Source: Trichocoleus sp. (GTDB lineage Bacteria > Cyanobacteriota > Cyanobacteriia > Elainellales > Elainellaceae). Taken from it: a stretch of 64,000 nucleotides of DNA. The notes beneath the pieces were generated by a model that was not told where the DNA came from, ran no database searches, and saw nothing but the letters and a program-made list of their open reading frames with translations. Below are positions 54,287 to 62,562 of the stretch, piece by piece. The DNA lies in assembly GCA_036702865.1 (NCBI GenBank), contig DATNQD010000024.1:22883-86882 (forward strand), read 5' to 3'. Every line of letters starts with the position of its first letter. Position 1 is the first letter of the stretch. The position numbers were made by a program, and so were the translations under genes.

Positions 54287-54655
54287 TCATTTATAAGTTG
54301 AAGGCGAATGATCTGCTGCGCGTCTATCCTTAGAGTCATAGTCAAAGCAGTCCGATGCTTCTGGCTTCAACGCCGTTTTTGGATTGACCGTACAGCTGAG
54401 ATATGGACTGTTGACAAAAAATCGACATTTAAGACAGGGAATATCTCTAACCTCTTTGGAGTTGCCCCACTTGCGACGAAGCTTTGGCAGCCCAATAAAA
54501 GTAGCAGTTGCAACCGACCAAATCACAATAAAACTAATTGGAACGAGAAACAAAACGCTGTCTGTCGAAGCTATTTCATTCACCGCTTTAGGGTTCGGTG
54601 GAGCAAAGCCTGTCTGGGATGTAACGAGCTTGATTTCAGGGTGTCCCGTTTTCAT
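54287..54655 (-). CDS. Hypothetical single-pass membrane protein with a Cys cluster
   Basis: 122 residues. One membrane helix (residues ~30-55: VLFLVPISFIVIWSVATATF) and a C-terminal CLKCRFF...LSC...DCFDY segment with four cysteines that could bind zinc or iron. I recall similar cyanobacterial proteins with an IPCxxCRFF-type motif but no name. It lies about 114 bp from the fasciclin gene. Confidence 0.65.
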   Translation of the reverse strand: MKTGHPEIKLVTSQTGFAPPNPKAVNEIASTDSVLFLVPISFIVIWSVATATFIGLPKLRRKWGNSKEVRDIPCLKCRFFVNSPYLSCTVNPKTALKPEASDCFDYDSKDRRAADHSPSTYK

Positions 54656-54690
54656 AGTTTTACAAAAGATGGAGGTTACAGCGCCAGTTC

Positions 54691-55644
54691 TTATTCACTG
54701 GCTGCCTGAAGTTGAGGAAGCTGTGTGCTACCCCCATAGAGTTCAACAAATCGGTTGAACAGCAGCATCGTTTCATGGTTGGATGTTTTACCCGCATGAA
54801 GCACTCGGCTCAAGTTTCGCTCCGCCAGCTTTTGCAGATAGGGCAGGTCTTCAAATAGGGTCAAGCAAGAAGCAAAGTGCAATAGCGGCTGTAGCAGGGG
54901 ACGGGGCCATTTGAGGTCACTGTAGATATCGATAAAGAACTTGTGCTGATTGTCATCCATCGGCACTACATTAAACAGCACAATCATCCGCTTGTCGTTG
55001 TAAACCGGAATGCTCAGCTCAACCGTGTAAGGCGTATGCAAAATCAGATCAACTTCGACAATTGGCTGTCGCCAAATTCTTAGCACATTCATCGGCGATT
55101 CGAGCATGGTTTGAAATTTCACTCGTCCCCCGATCGTGGTTGGTTGAAATTCACTTACCTGAACGATTCTTAAGTTCCCCAAGCTTAAGCTGTGAACGTT
55201 CTCCAAATGCTTCAGGTTCAACAGGTGATAAATCTGACAAACGTAGGGAAACGGTAGGATGTAGCCCTGGCTAATAACGTGCTTTTCATGCAGTTCCCGC
55301 ATTCTCGACTGAGTGGCATGAAGATAAGCATCGTAGGGGTGGTTTAAGTCAGAGCGATCGACAGGAACAACTGCTTTTTCGGAATCAGTGACATCTGCCT
55401 CAGGCTTCAGATAAAGCCAGCTCAGAAAGAAGAGCGAAGCAGTCAATAACTGTACAATCTCAGTCGGTGAGAAATAGCCATCTGCAAAAGCAGCAATACC
55501 CCGATCGGTGATTCCAAACAGCCAGGAAGGAATGCCTAAAATCCAAATACCATTCTTAATGCTGGTAATTGACAGGGCAATATCAATTGATGAATTGCGT
55601 TTGGCTGAAATGCGATCGGTTTTGTGATCGAGGGACGTAGACAT
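54691..55644 (-). CDS. Hypothetical membrane-associated protein
   Basis: 317 residues from ATG 55644 (MSTSLDHKTDRIS); an earlier ATG exists. Hydrophobic stretches lie near residues 24-50 and 70-85 of this form. The rest is soluble, with HPYDAYLHATQSRMRELHEKH and MIVLFNVVPMDDNQHKFFID. No family recognised. It lies 36 bp before the previous gene on the same strand. Confidence 0.6.
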   Translation of the reverse strand: MSTSLDHKTDRISAKRNSSIDIALSITSIKNGIWILGIPSWLFGITDRGIAAFADGYFSPTEIVQLLTASLFFLSWLYLKPEADVTDSEKAVVPVDRSDLNHPYDAYLHATQSRMRELHEKHVISQGYILPFPYVCQIYHLLNLKHLENVHSLSLGNLRIVQVSEFQPTTIGGRVKFQTMLESPMNVLRIWRQPIVEVDLILHTPYTVELSIPVYNDKRMIVLFNVVPMDDNQHKFFIDIYSDLKWPRPLLQPLLHFASCLTLFEDLPYLQKLAERNLSRVLHAGKTSNHETMLLFNRFVELYGGSTQLPQLQAASE

Positions 55645-55685
55645 AGGGAGGTGAGGAGCGAAACAGTGAATATAAAGAAACTGGA

Positions 55686-55973
55686 CTACGAAGGCTGCTG
55701 ACAAGAATCCCTGCAATATTCAGCCAAGTAGATGAGCGATCGGAAACGTAGTCCGATAAACTGGTCATACAGAGGATTGAGCTTACAGAGCGGCGGAATT
55801 GTAGCGATGGTGTGATTGCCGATTGTAATCGTGCGAGCGAAAGGGCAATCAGCGGGAACCACTTTACAAATAAACTCAGCAACTGCCACATCTCTGACTT
55901 CAACGCGATCGAGCCAGTGCCGAATTGGAAATAGTAAATCAAATGAGGAATTGGGCTGTAGGAAGCTAAACAT
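55686..55973 (-). CDS. Mo-dependent nitrogenase C-terminal-like (Mo-nitro_C) protein
   Basis: 95 residues from ATG 55973. EVRDVAVAEFICKVVPADCP and IPPLCKLNPLYDQFIGLRFR are the hallmarks of the Mo-nitro_C family found mainly in cyanobacteria. The name comes from a similarity to the end of nitrogenase, but members occur in non-fixing strains and the role is unknown. It overlaps a different-frame ORF (55583-55942) that is a shadow. Confidence 0.85.
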   Translation of the reverse strand: MFSFLQPNSSFDLLFPIRHWLDRVEVRDVAVAEFICKVVPADCPFARTITIGNHTIATIPPLCKLNPLYDQFIGLRFRSLIYLAEYCRDSCQQPS

Positions 55974-56013
55974 ACACTCAGATTCCTTGGAAGTGAAAGA
56001 AAAACCGTCTGGT

Positions 56014-56265
56014 TTATGCAGCACTAGAAACAGCAACAACAGCAGTTGCTTGTGCTTCAGCAGTTGAAATCAGCGTCCAGCCTTCTCGGAACAGTTTTTG
56101 ATAGGTTGCCCAACCCTTTGAACCCCCCGGCACTACGTAGTCTGGTACGGCTCCCGGAAATAATTGATAAGATTGCCAGGGCTGGTTGGGAGCAGTGCGA
56201 ACATGAAGAATTTTTGTACCGTTTGTACCAAATCCAGCAAGCCAACACATTTGTCCAGTCATCAT
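56014..56265 (-). CDS. Small hypothetical protein
   Basis: 83 residues with a good ribosome-binding site (AAGGAG) eight bases before ATG 56265. It is Gly/Ala/Trp rich (MCWLAGFGTNGTKILHV, GWATYQKLFREGWTLI). No family recognised. Confidence 0.6.
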   Translation of the reverse strand: MMTGQMCWLAGFGTNGTKILHVRTAPNQPWQSYQLFPGAVPDYVVPGGSKGWATYQKLFREGWTLISTAEAQATAVVAVSSAA

Positions 56266-56365
56266 ACAAACTCCTTAAATTAAGTCTATTGCTACTTAAA
56301 AAGAGCATTTGCAAAGCAGCAGCCGAGTTAGAAAGATTTGGCTGAGCTGACTTCTCTGTAGTCAC

Positions 56366-56719
56366 TAATCATGAATTTAGAGCTGGAAGCAATTTAAGCG
56401 ATCGAATCAAGCGGAAAAGGAATAACAGTATGCTCCTATACCGTTCAATTCTGATTAACAGTAGCTCTTTCAACACAATGGTTTACTTACCTACTAAAGT
56501 GCTGCGAGATTAGCCGAAAATCCTCCTTCTAGAGTGCCAATTATTGATGCAATCGTCTGTTCCAGTCGATAGAGTAAACAATTGTTACAATATAGCTCTT
56601 GTTGAATAGAGTTGCCACTTATTGTGGTTTTGACAATGCTTTTGCCGCAGTTACATTTGCAGCTTTTTTTGAGCAGGCAACCTTCACGAAGGTTCTCCCC
56701 CGAAGCCTACCCCAACTGC
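56366..56719. other. Intergenic region
   Basis: 354 bp of A/T-rich DNA. No gene, RNA or repeat that I can support. Confidence 0.4.
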
Positions 56720-56827
56720 ATGATGAACTTGTTTGAGATTATTACTTTGGATAGAGAAATAATTTCTAATCTGCAAGTACAACAGAAACAGCTAGACAAG
56801 AATGTAAGCAATGAACGCAATTCCTAG
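56720..56827 (+). CDS. Possible small protein overlapping the next gene
   Basis: 35 residues from ATG 56720 (MMNLFEIITLDREIISNLQV). It ends inside the next gene with a 17-bp overlap, which would couple their translation. The sequence is amphipathic and helical. It is too short for confident calling. Confidence 0.35.
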   Translation: MMNLFEIITLDREIISNLQVQQKQLDKNVSNERNS

Positions 56828-57011
56828 ATTTAATAGAAATCAACCGGTTCGTTTTGTTGGTGGGCAAGGCACAATTAGGTCGTATCATCCTGAATCTGGT
56901 TCCTGGAAATATTTGGTCGAGATGGAAATGGGTCCAGAACCCGATGTTGGTAGGATTGGATACGAAACAACAGTTTTATTATTAGAATCAGATTTATTTG
57001 GATTTGAATAA
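56811..57011 (+). CDS. Small conserved-type hypothetical protein
   Basis: 66 residues. It begins MNAIPRFNRNQPVRFVGGQG and contains beta-rich segments (GTIRSYHPESGSWKYLVEM) resembling a small SH3-like or Tudor-like fold. It is followed by a strong terminator 38 bp later, which supports it as a real gene. Function unknown. Confidence 0.6.
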   Translation: MNAIPRFNRNQPVRFVGGQGTIRSYHPESGSWKYLVEMEMGPEPDVGRIGYETTVLLLESDLFGFE

Positions 57012-57048
57012 TGTCGCTTTGCCGATCAAAACATTGCTATGGTTAGAG

Positions 57049-57074
57049 GCAGTTCAACAAGAACTGCTTTTTTC
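57049..57074 (+). terminator. Rho-independent terminator after the 66-residue protein gene
   Basis: GCAGTTC and GAACTGC form a perfect 7-bp stem around AACAA, followed by TTTTTTC. Confidence 0.85.
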
Positions 57075-57193
57075 TTAGAAATAAGTTTTTCTTAATCATA
57101 ATAATTCTATAACTTATCGATCGAATGTTTCCGCATCAGTTTTTATCCTGCGGCTATAAAGTAGGAATCGAGACGCAAACTTTTACTCTACTT

Positions 57194-57613
57194 CTACTGT
57201 TTTGTAACAGCTTTACTATTTTGTGACAGCAGCGATCGAACCTGAGCGAGCAGTTGATCAAAATCAACAGGTTTCCGGATGAATCCATCTACTCCAACAT
57301 CGAAGCCTTTGGAGTCTGCAGTTTGGTCAAATCCAGTAATTAGCAAAATTGGAATATAGGGCAATGCCGGATTCTGTCGAACATGGCGCGTCACCTCATA
57401 CCCACTCATGCCAGGCATCATCACGTCCAATAGGACCAATGCGGGTGGGGCAGCCTCAATTTTTTCTAACGCAGTTTGACCATTATCCGCAATATCAACC
57501 TGATAACCCTCTGCCTCCAGGAAAGTTTGCAGTAAAAAGGAATTATCAGAAATATCATCTACGATTAGAATACGTAGATCGATTGGTAGGGGAACATCCA
57601 GTCGCTGATTCAT
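57194..57613 (-). CDS. Response regulator receiver-domain protein
   Basis: 139 residues, a single CheY-like domain. LRILIVDDISDN has the acidic pair, ALVLLDVMMPGM the phosphorylated Asp, PILLITGF the Thr and GFIRKPVDF the Lys. There is no output domain, so it is a phospho-relay or CheY-type adaptor. No kinase is adjacent. A 19-bp imperfect tandem repeat (57195-57230) covers its stop codon. Confidence 0.93.
   Translation of the reverse strand: MNQRLDVPLPIDLRILIVDDISDNSFLLQTFLEAEGYQVDIADNGQTALEKIEAAPPALVLLDVMMPGMSGYEVTRHVRQNPALPYIPILLITGFDQTADSKGFDVGVDGFIRKPVDFDQLLAQVRSLLSQNSKAVTKQ
57195..57230. repeat. 19-bp-period imperfect tandem repeat over a stop codon
   Basis: TACTGTTTTGTAACAGC is repeated as TACTATTTTGTGACAGC (two mismatches). 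The response-regulator stop (57194-57196) lies at the first copy. Confidence 0.65.
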
Positions 57614-57786
57614 AAAATTGACATCGTTAAAAGCAAGACTATATATTACAAAATTATTATATTTTCTTTAGAAATATACCTCGTTCTTAGGATGGAAGCA
57701 TTTTTTAGCTTCTAAGGGAAAATATTCCCCCAGATACTCTCTCTGCTCAATATAATTATATTATTTTTATATCTGCAATAGATAGG

Positions 57787-57813
57787 AAAAAAGCAGCCCC
57801 CGAAGGAACTGCC
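57787..57813 (-). terminator. Rho-independent terminator with no upstream gene
   Basis: On the minus strand GCAGTTCC and GGGGGCTGC pair around a short loop and are followed by TTTTTTCC. No gene precedes it on this strand between here and 58316. Confidence 0.75.
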
Positions 57814-58200
57814 GCAGTTTCTGGTCTCTCTTCCTTTCCACAAATATGCTAGTTCAACGATACAAGAACGATCGTCTGCCATAGGAAAGAGTTCTGCTGT
57901 CATTTCAGTTTTTCGTCTGCCCATCCAGCTTCATCCTGTTTTTCCAGCAATTTCTCTTCACAGACTATTCAATTCTCTGTTCTTGATACAGCTCACATCT
58001 TTTTCCAGAAGCGATCGACCCGTTAGCAACTCAATTTCATATCGCTTCAATTGTGCCAAGAAGCTCCGCTGAAAAATTCTGTCGAAACCCTGCCCTGAGG
58101 TTAAAGAAGTAATTGATAGAGGAAGTATATTGACAATTGATATCAGCGATTTGCAGCTGTTTGTTGTTTACTGTCTCGCCGATTGCAAAGTAATACGCTG
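57814..58200 (-). ncRNA. Candidate non-coding RNA ending at an orphan terminator
   Basis: A minus-strand transcript must end at 57787-57813. No credible gene lies on that strand before the divergent carotenoid protein gene, so a small RNA is inferred. The 5' end is not defined and was placed arbitrarily. Confidence 0.3.
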
Positions 58201-58316
58201 TTTAATTTATTCAATTAGCCTCTGTCGCTAGTTAGGTTAGACACTTATATCCTCAGCAGGTTTAATCTCGATCGTCAGGCTGTTACTGTACGAGGCGAAG
58301 AGTTTATTCGCAATCT

Positions 58317-58817
58317 ATGACATATACAACATCGAATTCGTCCAGTGAATTAGTAACAGCATTTCAAAGCCTTGACGTTGATCAGCAGCTTGCACTGTTT
58401 TATTTCATCTACAAGGAAATGGGCGGCGCAATCACACCTGCCGCACCCGGAGCCAGCACGGTTTCTCCAGAAATTGCCCAAAGCCTGTTTGAGCAGGTAA
58501 AGAATCTGTCTCATGAGGAGCAACTGCAACTGCAGCGGGATTTGATCACTGGAAAGAATTCTTTGATTGCCCGTGAATATGGCGCATTCAGTGACACAAC
58601 CAAGCTGCTATTCTGGTATCTTCTGTCGCAAGGAATGGACAACGGCACAATTATCCCAATGCCTGCGAACTATCAGCTTTCTGAGCAAGCAAACCAACTC
58701 TTCGAGCAAATTAAAGCCCTCGATTTTGGACAGCAAATTACCCTGTTCCGCAATATCGTTTCACCCATGGGTGTCGATCCAAGCGATGTAGAACACGACG
58801 AAGCAACGGGACTATAA
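58317..58817 (+). CDS. Helical carotenoid protein (OCP N-terminal-domain homologue)
   Basis: 166 residues, the size of the OCP N-terminal domain alone. Motifs FIYKEMGGAITPAAPGA, KLLFWYLLSQGMDNG, and FGQQITLFRNIVSPMG match the OCP carotenoid-binding domain. W110 and Y44 equivalents (FWY, IYKEMG) are conserved, while the position of OCP W41 is Tyr. Helical carotenoid proteins bind keto-carotenoids and serve as singlet-oxygen quenchers or as the red effector of OCP, depending on the clade. No CTD homologue gene is adjacent. Confidence 0.95.
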   Translation: MTYTTSNSSSELVTAFQSLDVDQQLALFYFIYKEMGGAITPAAPGASTVSPEIAQSLFEQVKNLSHEEQLQLQRDLITGKNSLIAREYGAFSDTTKLLFWYLLSQGMDNGTIIPMPANYQLSEQANQLFEQIKALDFGQQITLFRNIVSPMGVDPSDVEHDEATGL

Positions 58818-58850
58818 GCCCACCTTCTCAATAGAACCCCAAGTTCAGAG

Positions 58851-58868
58851 TCCCCCAATAATGGGGGA
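58851..58868 (+). terminator. Inverted repeat after the carotenoid protein gene
   Basis: TCCCCCA and TGGGGGA form a perfect stem around ATAA, followed by TTTAAG. It may end the carotenoid protein transcript and shares the CCCCC/GGGGG theme with 18088-18120. Confidence 0.55.
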
Positions 58869-59132
58869 TTTAAGCATCTTTAGGGTAAGTTTCATCAAGG
58901 CATCTGACCGATCGCAGCACTGCAAAACCATTCCTTACCAATCTGTTTGTTGACTTGCAGGATTCACCTCGCAGCTAAGCAGGGCAACCCATATATCGAA
59001 GTTTCACTTAAGAATTTAAATTTGTTAAAGAAGTTAATTAGCCAAAGCGGCTTCACAGTAATTTCATCGGATCATCGTTAGACCAGAAGCATCAGCTAAA
59101 TGGGCAAAACTGGATGTGCAGAATTTAAGGCT
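58869..59132. other. Spacer without a gene
   Basis: 264 bp. Nothing coding or structured that I can support. Confidence 0.4.
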
Positions 59133-59411
59133 CTACATTTTTGATTGGCTTGGAGCTTTGCGGCGAGACAGCATCGTTATACCAGTTACCAATAGCCCAA
59201 TAAGACCTAATCCATTCAAGATTGGATAGATCGCTTCCAGGTGAAAAATCTCACCTGTGTGAACTTGGAGCAAAAAGCTTGAGGATATGCCTAAAGGAAA
59301 TGACCATTCGCGGGTCAATGTCGCCAGCATTCCTGTTAGAACTGTTAGCCCGATCGGCAGACAAACAATCAGCGCAAGAACACGATGATACTTGCGGAAA
59401 TTACGTTGCAT
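59133..59411 (-). CDS. PepSY-associated-type small membrane protein
   Basis: 92 residues from ATG 59411 (MQRNFRKYHRVLALIVCLP). Two membrane helices (residues ~11-35 and ~58-82) flank a short loop with QVHTGEIF. This resembles truncated PepSY-TM proteins (FRKYHRxxA...HTG). The role is unknown; such proteins often accompany iron or redox functions. Confidence 0.7.
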   Translation of the reverse strand: MQRNFRKYHRVLALIVCLPIGLTVLTGMLATLTREWSFPLGISSSFLLQVHTGEIFHLEAIYPILNGLGLIGLLVTGITMLSRRKAPSQSKM

Positions 59412-59500
59412 AATCTTCCCCGTCAAAGTGAAGCAAATTGGAAGCAGATGAGATATTCAAAATAATTCCCTCTGAAGGTAGAGGGATCACTTAACTCAGC

Positions 59501-59947
59501 CTAAAGTTTTGCGGCGCTTGTCACTTTGGATTGCAGCTCAGTTAGGGTTGAGAGTAGCTGAGCCTGATTTGGTTGAGACTGCTTCAGCCCATCATTCACT
59601 TTGTCCATCGTTTCTTCGATCGCATCGTAAGTATCTGAAGACTTTGCTTTCACGCCATCCTCAACCTGCGACCAGTAATCTTCAAAACGGTTGAACTCGT
59701 CTTTTGCCTTAGCATAATTGCCTGCTGCCACATCCGTTTTGGCTTGAGTCACAACATTTGTCAGTCCATCAAACCCTTTCATGTCCGTGGACTCAGTTGT
59801 GGTTGTGGTGGTCGTTGATGTAGTTGTAGATTCCGAGGCAGGTGCATTAGAAACAGAAGGGGTCGAAGTTTCAGGTTGACCACAACCAAAGAGAACAAGA
59901 GCAGTGAGCGCACCAACAGCCAGAATCCGGTGATCGAAACGAACCAT
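59501..59947 (-). CDS. Lipoprotein with helical domain (DUF4363-like)
   Basis: 148 residues from ATG 59947. The lipoprotein signal ends LVLFGC (Cys near residue 22), followed by a Ser/Thr/Glu-rich linker (ESTTTSTTTTTTTEST) and a helical domain (AAGNYAKAKDEFNRFEDYW). The helical part is similar to DUF4363/imelysin-like sequences. The function is unknown. Confidence 0.75.
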   Translation of the reverse strand: MVRFDHRILAVGALTALVLFGCGQPETSTPSVSNAPASESTTTSTTTTTTTESTDMKGFDGLTNVVTQAKTDVAAGNYAKAKDEFNRFEDYWSQVEDGVKAKSSDTYDAIEETMDKVNDGLKQSQPNQAQLLSTLTELQSKVTSAAKL

Positions 59948-60283
59948 GAAATATCTCCAAAAAACTTGTGTAAAGCACAAATCAACAGATGAATATATGA
60001 ATATCCTAAACAGGGAGAATGCTAATCGACTGAACGACTGCAAGATAACTCAATTAGTTCCCCAACTCTTGAGAAAAAACGGGAAGTTCTCAAGTCCCTT
60101 TGTTTTATCCTGATAGTTCTAACATTAATGAAGAGAAATAAGGAAGCGAGGTAGCAATCGCTGAGGCGGTTAAGAAGAAGGCGAAACGTGAAACATTAGT
60201 CTGCTGGTTTTCATTCGATCGAGATTCAACAGAGGTGCGGAGACAGAGAGCAGGATTTTAATTCAGTCTAGTCTTTTTTAAAC

Positions 60284-61933
60284 CTAATCGAGCAGAGTCA
60301 GCAACCGCCGAAAGACAGCAATTTGTACGCCGATCGTTTTATAGCCAACTCGATCAAACAAGACAACTACTTTGTCACCTTCATAGCGCATCACTGTTCC
60401 AATACCCCAAGATTTGTGCACCACTTGACGATTAATTGGAAAGGGATGGCGATCGGGATCTTCCACTGTCAGACCCGCTTTGCAGTTGTCGCAGCTGTCA
60501 CAAGGTTTCTGATATTCTTCACCAAAATAGTTGAGTAAGTATTCACGGCGACAGTCTCTCACTTCGGCATAGCTTCGCATCATTTCCAGACGCGATCGTT
60601 CCAATTGGTGTTGTCGTTCTTGTGCTTCGACTGCGGCAGCAGCAGCAATTTCTAAATCTTCGGTTTCATTCCCAATTGTGACTTCTCCGGTTGGCAATGC
60701 TTCGACTGCACCCACTTCAGCCAATCGACTCAATGCTGTTTTCAGTTTTGTTTGAGATAAGTCAATTTGCTCTTGCAATTCTTTAGGAGCAACGGGTTCC
60801 TCTTGCTGTTGCAGCCTTTCTACAACCTGAACAACCTGTTCTGTGTCAAGCTGTCCACCGCTTGCAAAAAATCGCCTCAGCCGCAAATCGTTTGGGTTAT
60901 AAAACAAAATTGCTTTCGCCGGTTGACCATCACGCGCCGCACGTCCAATTTCTTGATAGTAGGAATCGAGCGAGTCGCTAATATCTGCATGAAAAACAAA
61001 CCGCACATTTGGCTTGTCCATTCCCATCCCAAAAGCAGTGGTTGCAACCAAAACTTCAATTTCATCTTGCAGAAATGTCACCTCGGTCTGCTGACGATCC
61101 GCTGATTTCATTCCAGCATGATAAAAAGCTGCGGTCATTCCTGCTTCCTGTAGCTGTTGGGCAATTTCCTCAGTGCGTTTTCGCGTTGCAGCATAAATAA
61201 TTCCTGGCTTTTCAGCAACACGGGCACATTCGATGAGGGCAGCTTGCTTTTCGGTTTCATCATCAAACCGTCTCACTTCTAAAAAAATGTTGGGGCGATC
61301 GAACCCTCTGACGATCACTGCTGGATTCTGCATTCCCAATCGCCGCACAATTTCTTCCCGCACCGGAGGCGCTGCTGTTGCTGTCAATGCCAAAATACGC
61401 GGATGACCTAATGCCTCAATCACAGTGCCAAGCCGCAAGTAGTCTGGACGAAAATCATGCCCCCAAGAACTGAGGCAATGGGCTTCGTCAATTACAAAAA
61501 GAGAAGGCTTTGCTGCCTGCAACTGCTCTAGCGTTTCTGGATTGTTGAATTGTTCTGGAGCCAAAAACAAGAACTCCAGGTCACCTTGTTTCAAGCTTTC
61601 AAACGCTTCTTGACGCTCGGTCTGCGTCACGGCTGAATTAACAACGGTCGCTTCTCCAATATCTTGATCGGCGATCGACTGTACTTGATCACGCTGAAGC
61701 GCGATGAGCGGCGATACCACAACCGTCACCCCCGGCATCAGAAACCCTGCAAGCTGATAGATTGCCGACTTACCAGCACCCGTTGGCATCACCGCTAAGG
61801 TATCGTGCCCGTCCAGCACTGCCCGTACTGCCATTTCCTGCCCCGGACGCAGGTTGTCATATCCAAACCGCTCTTGAGCAACCGCCTGTAATTCCTGCCT
61901 TTTTGCCTTTGCTCTCTTCATTCTTGCCTGCAA
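60284..61933 (-). CDS. RecQ-family ATP-dependent DNA helicase with a PcrA/UvrD-like C-terminal Tudor-type domain
   Basis: 549 residues. Helicase motifs are LRPGQ (motif 0), VMPTGAGKSAI (I), DEAHCLSSWGHDFRPDY (II), TATAA (III), MGMDKPNVRFVFH (V) and QEIGRAARDG (VI). The zinc region has CRREYLLNYFGEEYQKPCDSC and DNC ligands. No HRDC domain follows; instead the last ~50 residues (VVHKSWGIGTVMRYEGDKVV and LFDRVGYKTI) resemble the Tudor-like tail of PcrA/UvrD that contacts RNA polymerase. It unwinds DNA in recombination and repair. Confidence 0.94.
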   Translation of the reverse strand: MQARMKRAKAKRQELQAVAQERFGYDNLRPGQEMAVRAVLDGHDTLAVMPTGAGKSAIYQLAGFLMPGVTVVVSPLIALQRDQVQSIADQDIGEATVVNSAVTQTERQEAFESLKQGDLEFLFLAPEQFNNPETLEQLQAAKPSLFVIDEAHCLSSWGHDFRPDYLRLGTVIEALGHPRILALTATAAPPVREEIVRRLGMQNPAVIVRGFDRPNIFLEVRRFDDETEKQAALIECARVAEKPGIIYAATRKRTEEIAQQLQEAGMTAAFYHAGMKSADRQQTEVTFLQDEIEVLVATTAFGMGMDKPNVRFVFHADISDSLDSYYQEIGRAARDGQPAKAILFYNPNDLRLRRFFASGGQLDTEQVVQVVERLQQQEEPVAPKELQEQIDLSQTKLKTALSRLAEVGAVEALPTGEVTIGNETEDLEIAAAAAVEAQERQHQLERSRLEMMRSYAEVRDCRREYLLNYFGEEYQKPCDSCDNCKAGLTVEDPDRHPFPINRQVVHKSWGIGTVMRYEGDKVVVLFDRVGYKTIGVQIAVFRRLLTLLD

Positions 61934-62009
61934 CTTGGCTCTACCGCTGCCACCTGCTTTATCGGCAAGATAACGAAGCGAGAGGCTTGCACAATCCTGA
62001 ATTGGGAAG

Positions 62010-62033
62010 ATTGCAACTCAAATTGCAACTCAA
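62010..62033. repeat. 12-bp exact tandem duplication over a stop codon
   Basis: ATTGCAACTCAA occurs twice. The stop of the minus-strand membrane protein gene (62030-62032) lies in the second copy. Confidence 0.92.
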
Positions 62034-62518
62034 GAAGCAGGCGGAACTTTTGAGCGTTGTAATCCCCAAACGAATGCAACGCCGATCGCTCCACTGAGCA
62101 AGCTCAGGCTAATTTGTCCCCAACCCAGGCTGCCGCAAGCCAAACTTGCAACTCCGAGCCCGATCGCCAAGCCTCTGGCAACTCCTAGTATCTGAGCGAT
62201 CGTTTGTTGACTGACCGTGACTCGTTGCAGCAGATCTGCGTCCTCCCCAAAATGAGCAGGAGAATGGAGGAGATGGCGCTGGGTCTGATATTGCGTCAAA
62301 TCAACCTGGTAGTAAGTCCCCAGTTCTGCATCGCGTAGATTGGCGATCGAGTGTAAGCCAAACCGCTTGGCATGGGCGATGGCTTTACGGATTTGTTGTT
62401 GAGTTGCCAGGGGACGCAGTGCCTCGAAAATTGATTGTCGGTAAACCCCAGTCTTTGCCATTTCTAGAATTTGCTGGCTCAATTCCGGGACAGAGAGGCG
62501 TCTAACAATAGCACTCAT
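62030..62518 (-). CDS. Hypothetical membrane protein
   Basis: 162 residues. An N-terminal soluble region (VYRQSIFEALRPLATQQQIR, HAKRFGLHSIANLRDAELG) precedes two C-terminal membrane helices (ILGVARGLAIGLGVASLACG and ISLSLLSGAIGVAFVWGL). No family recognised. The last codons lie in a 12-bp duplication. Confidence 0.7.
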   Translation of the reverse strand: MSAIVRRLSVPELSQQILEMAKTGVYRQSIFEALRPLATQQQIRKAIAHAKRFGLHSIANLRDAELGTYYQVDLTQYQTQRHLLHSPAHFGEDADLLQRVTVSQQTIAQILGVARGLAIGLGVASLACGSLGWGQISLSLLSGAIGVAFVWGLQRSKVPPAS

Positions 62519-62562
62519 GGATCAGCTGAGACGATCGTTTTGTACTGCTATTGTACTATCCC

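Larger units (their letters stand above)
57614..58316. other. Long intergenic region with a minus-strand terminator
   Basis: 703 bp between the response regulator (minus) and the helical carotenoid protein gene (plus). No coding region I trust, though a 63-codon frame on the minus strand runs through the terminator. A strong minus-strand terminator at 57787-57813 marks the end of a transcript, suggesting a non-coding RNA or short transcript here. Confidence 0.5.

Noticed and set aside
57712..57924. 70-residue minus-strand open frame in the spacer before the carotenoid protein gene
   Set aside because: It runs through a strong terminator hairpin and lacks a ribosome-binding site or family similarity. 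Non-coding RNA is the better reading.
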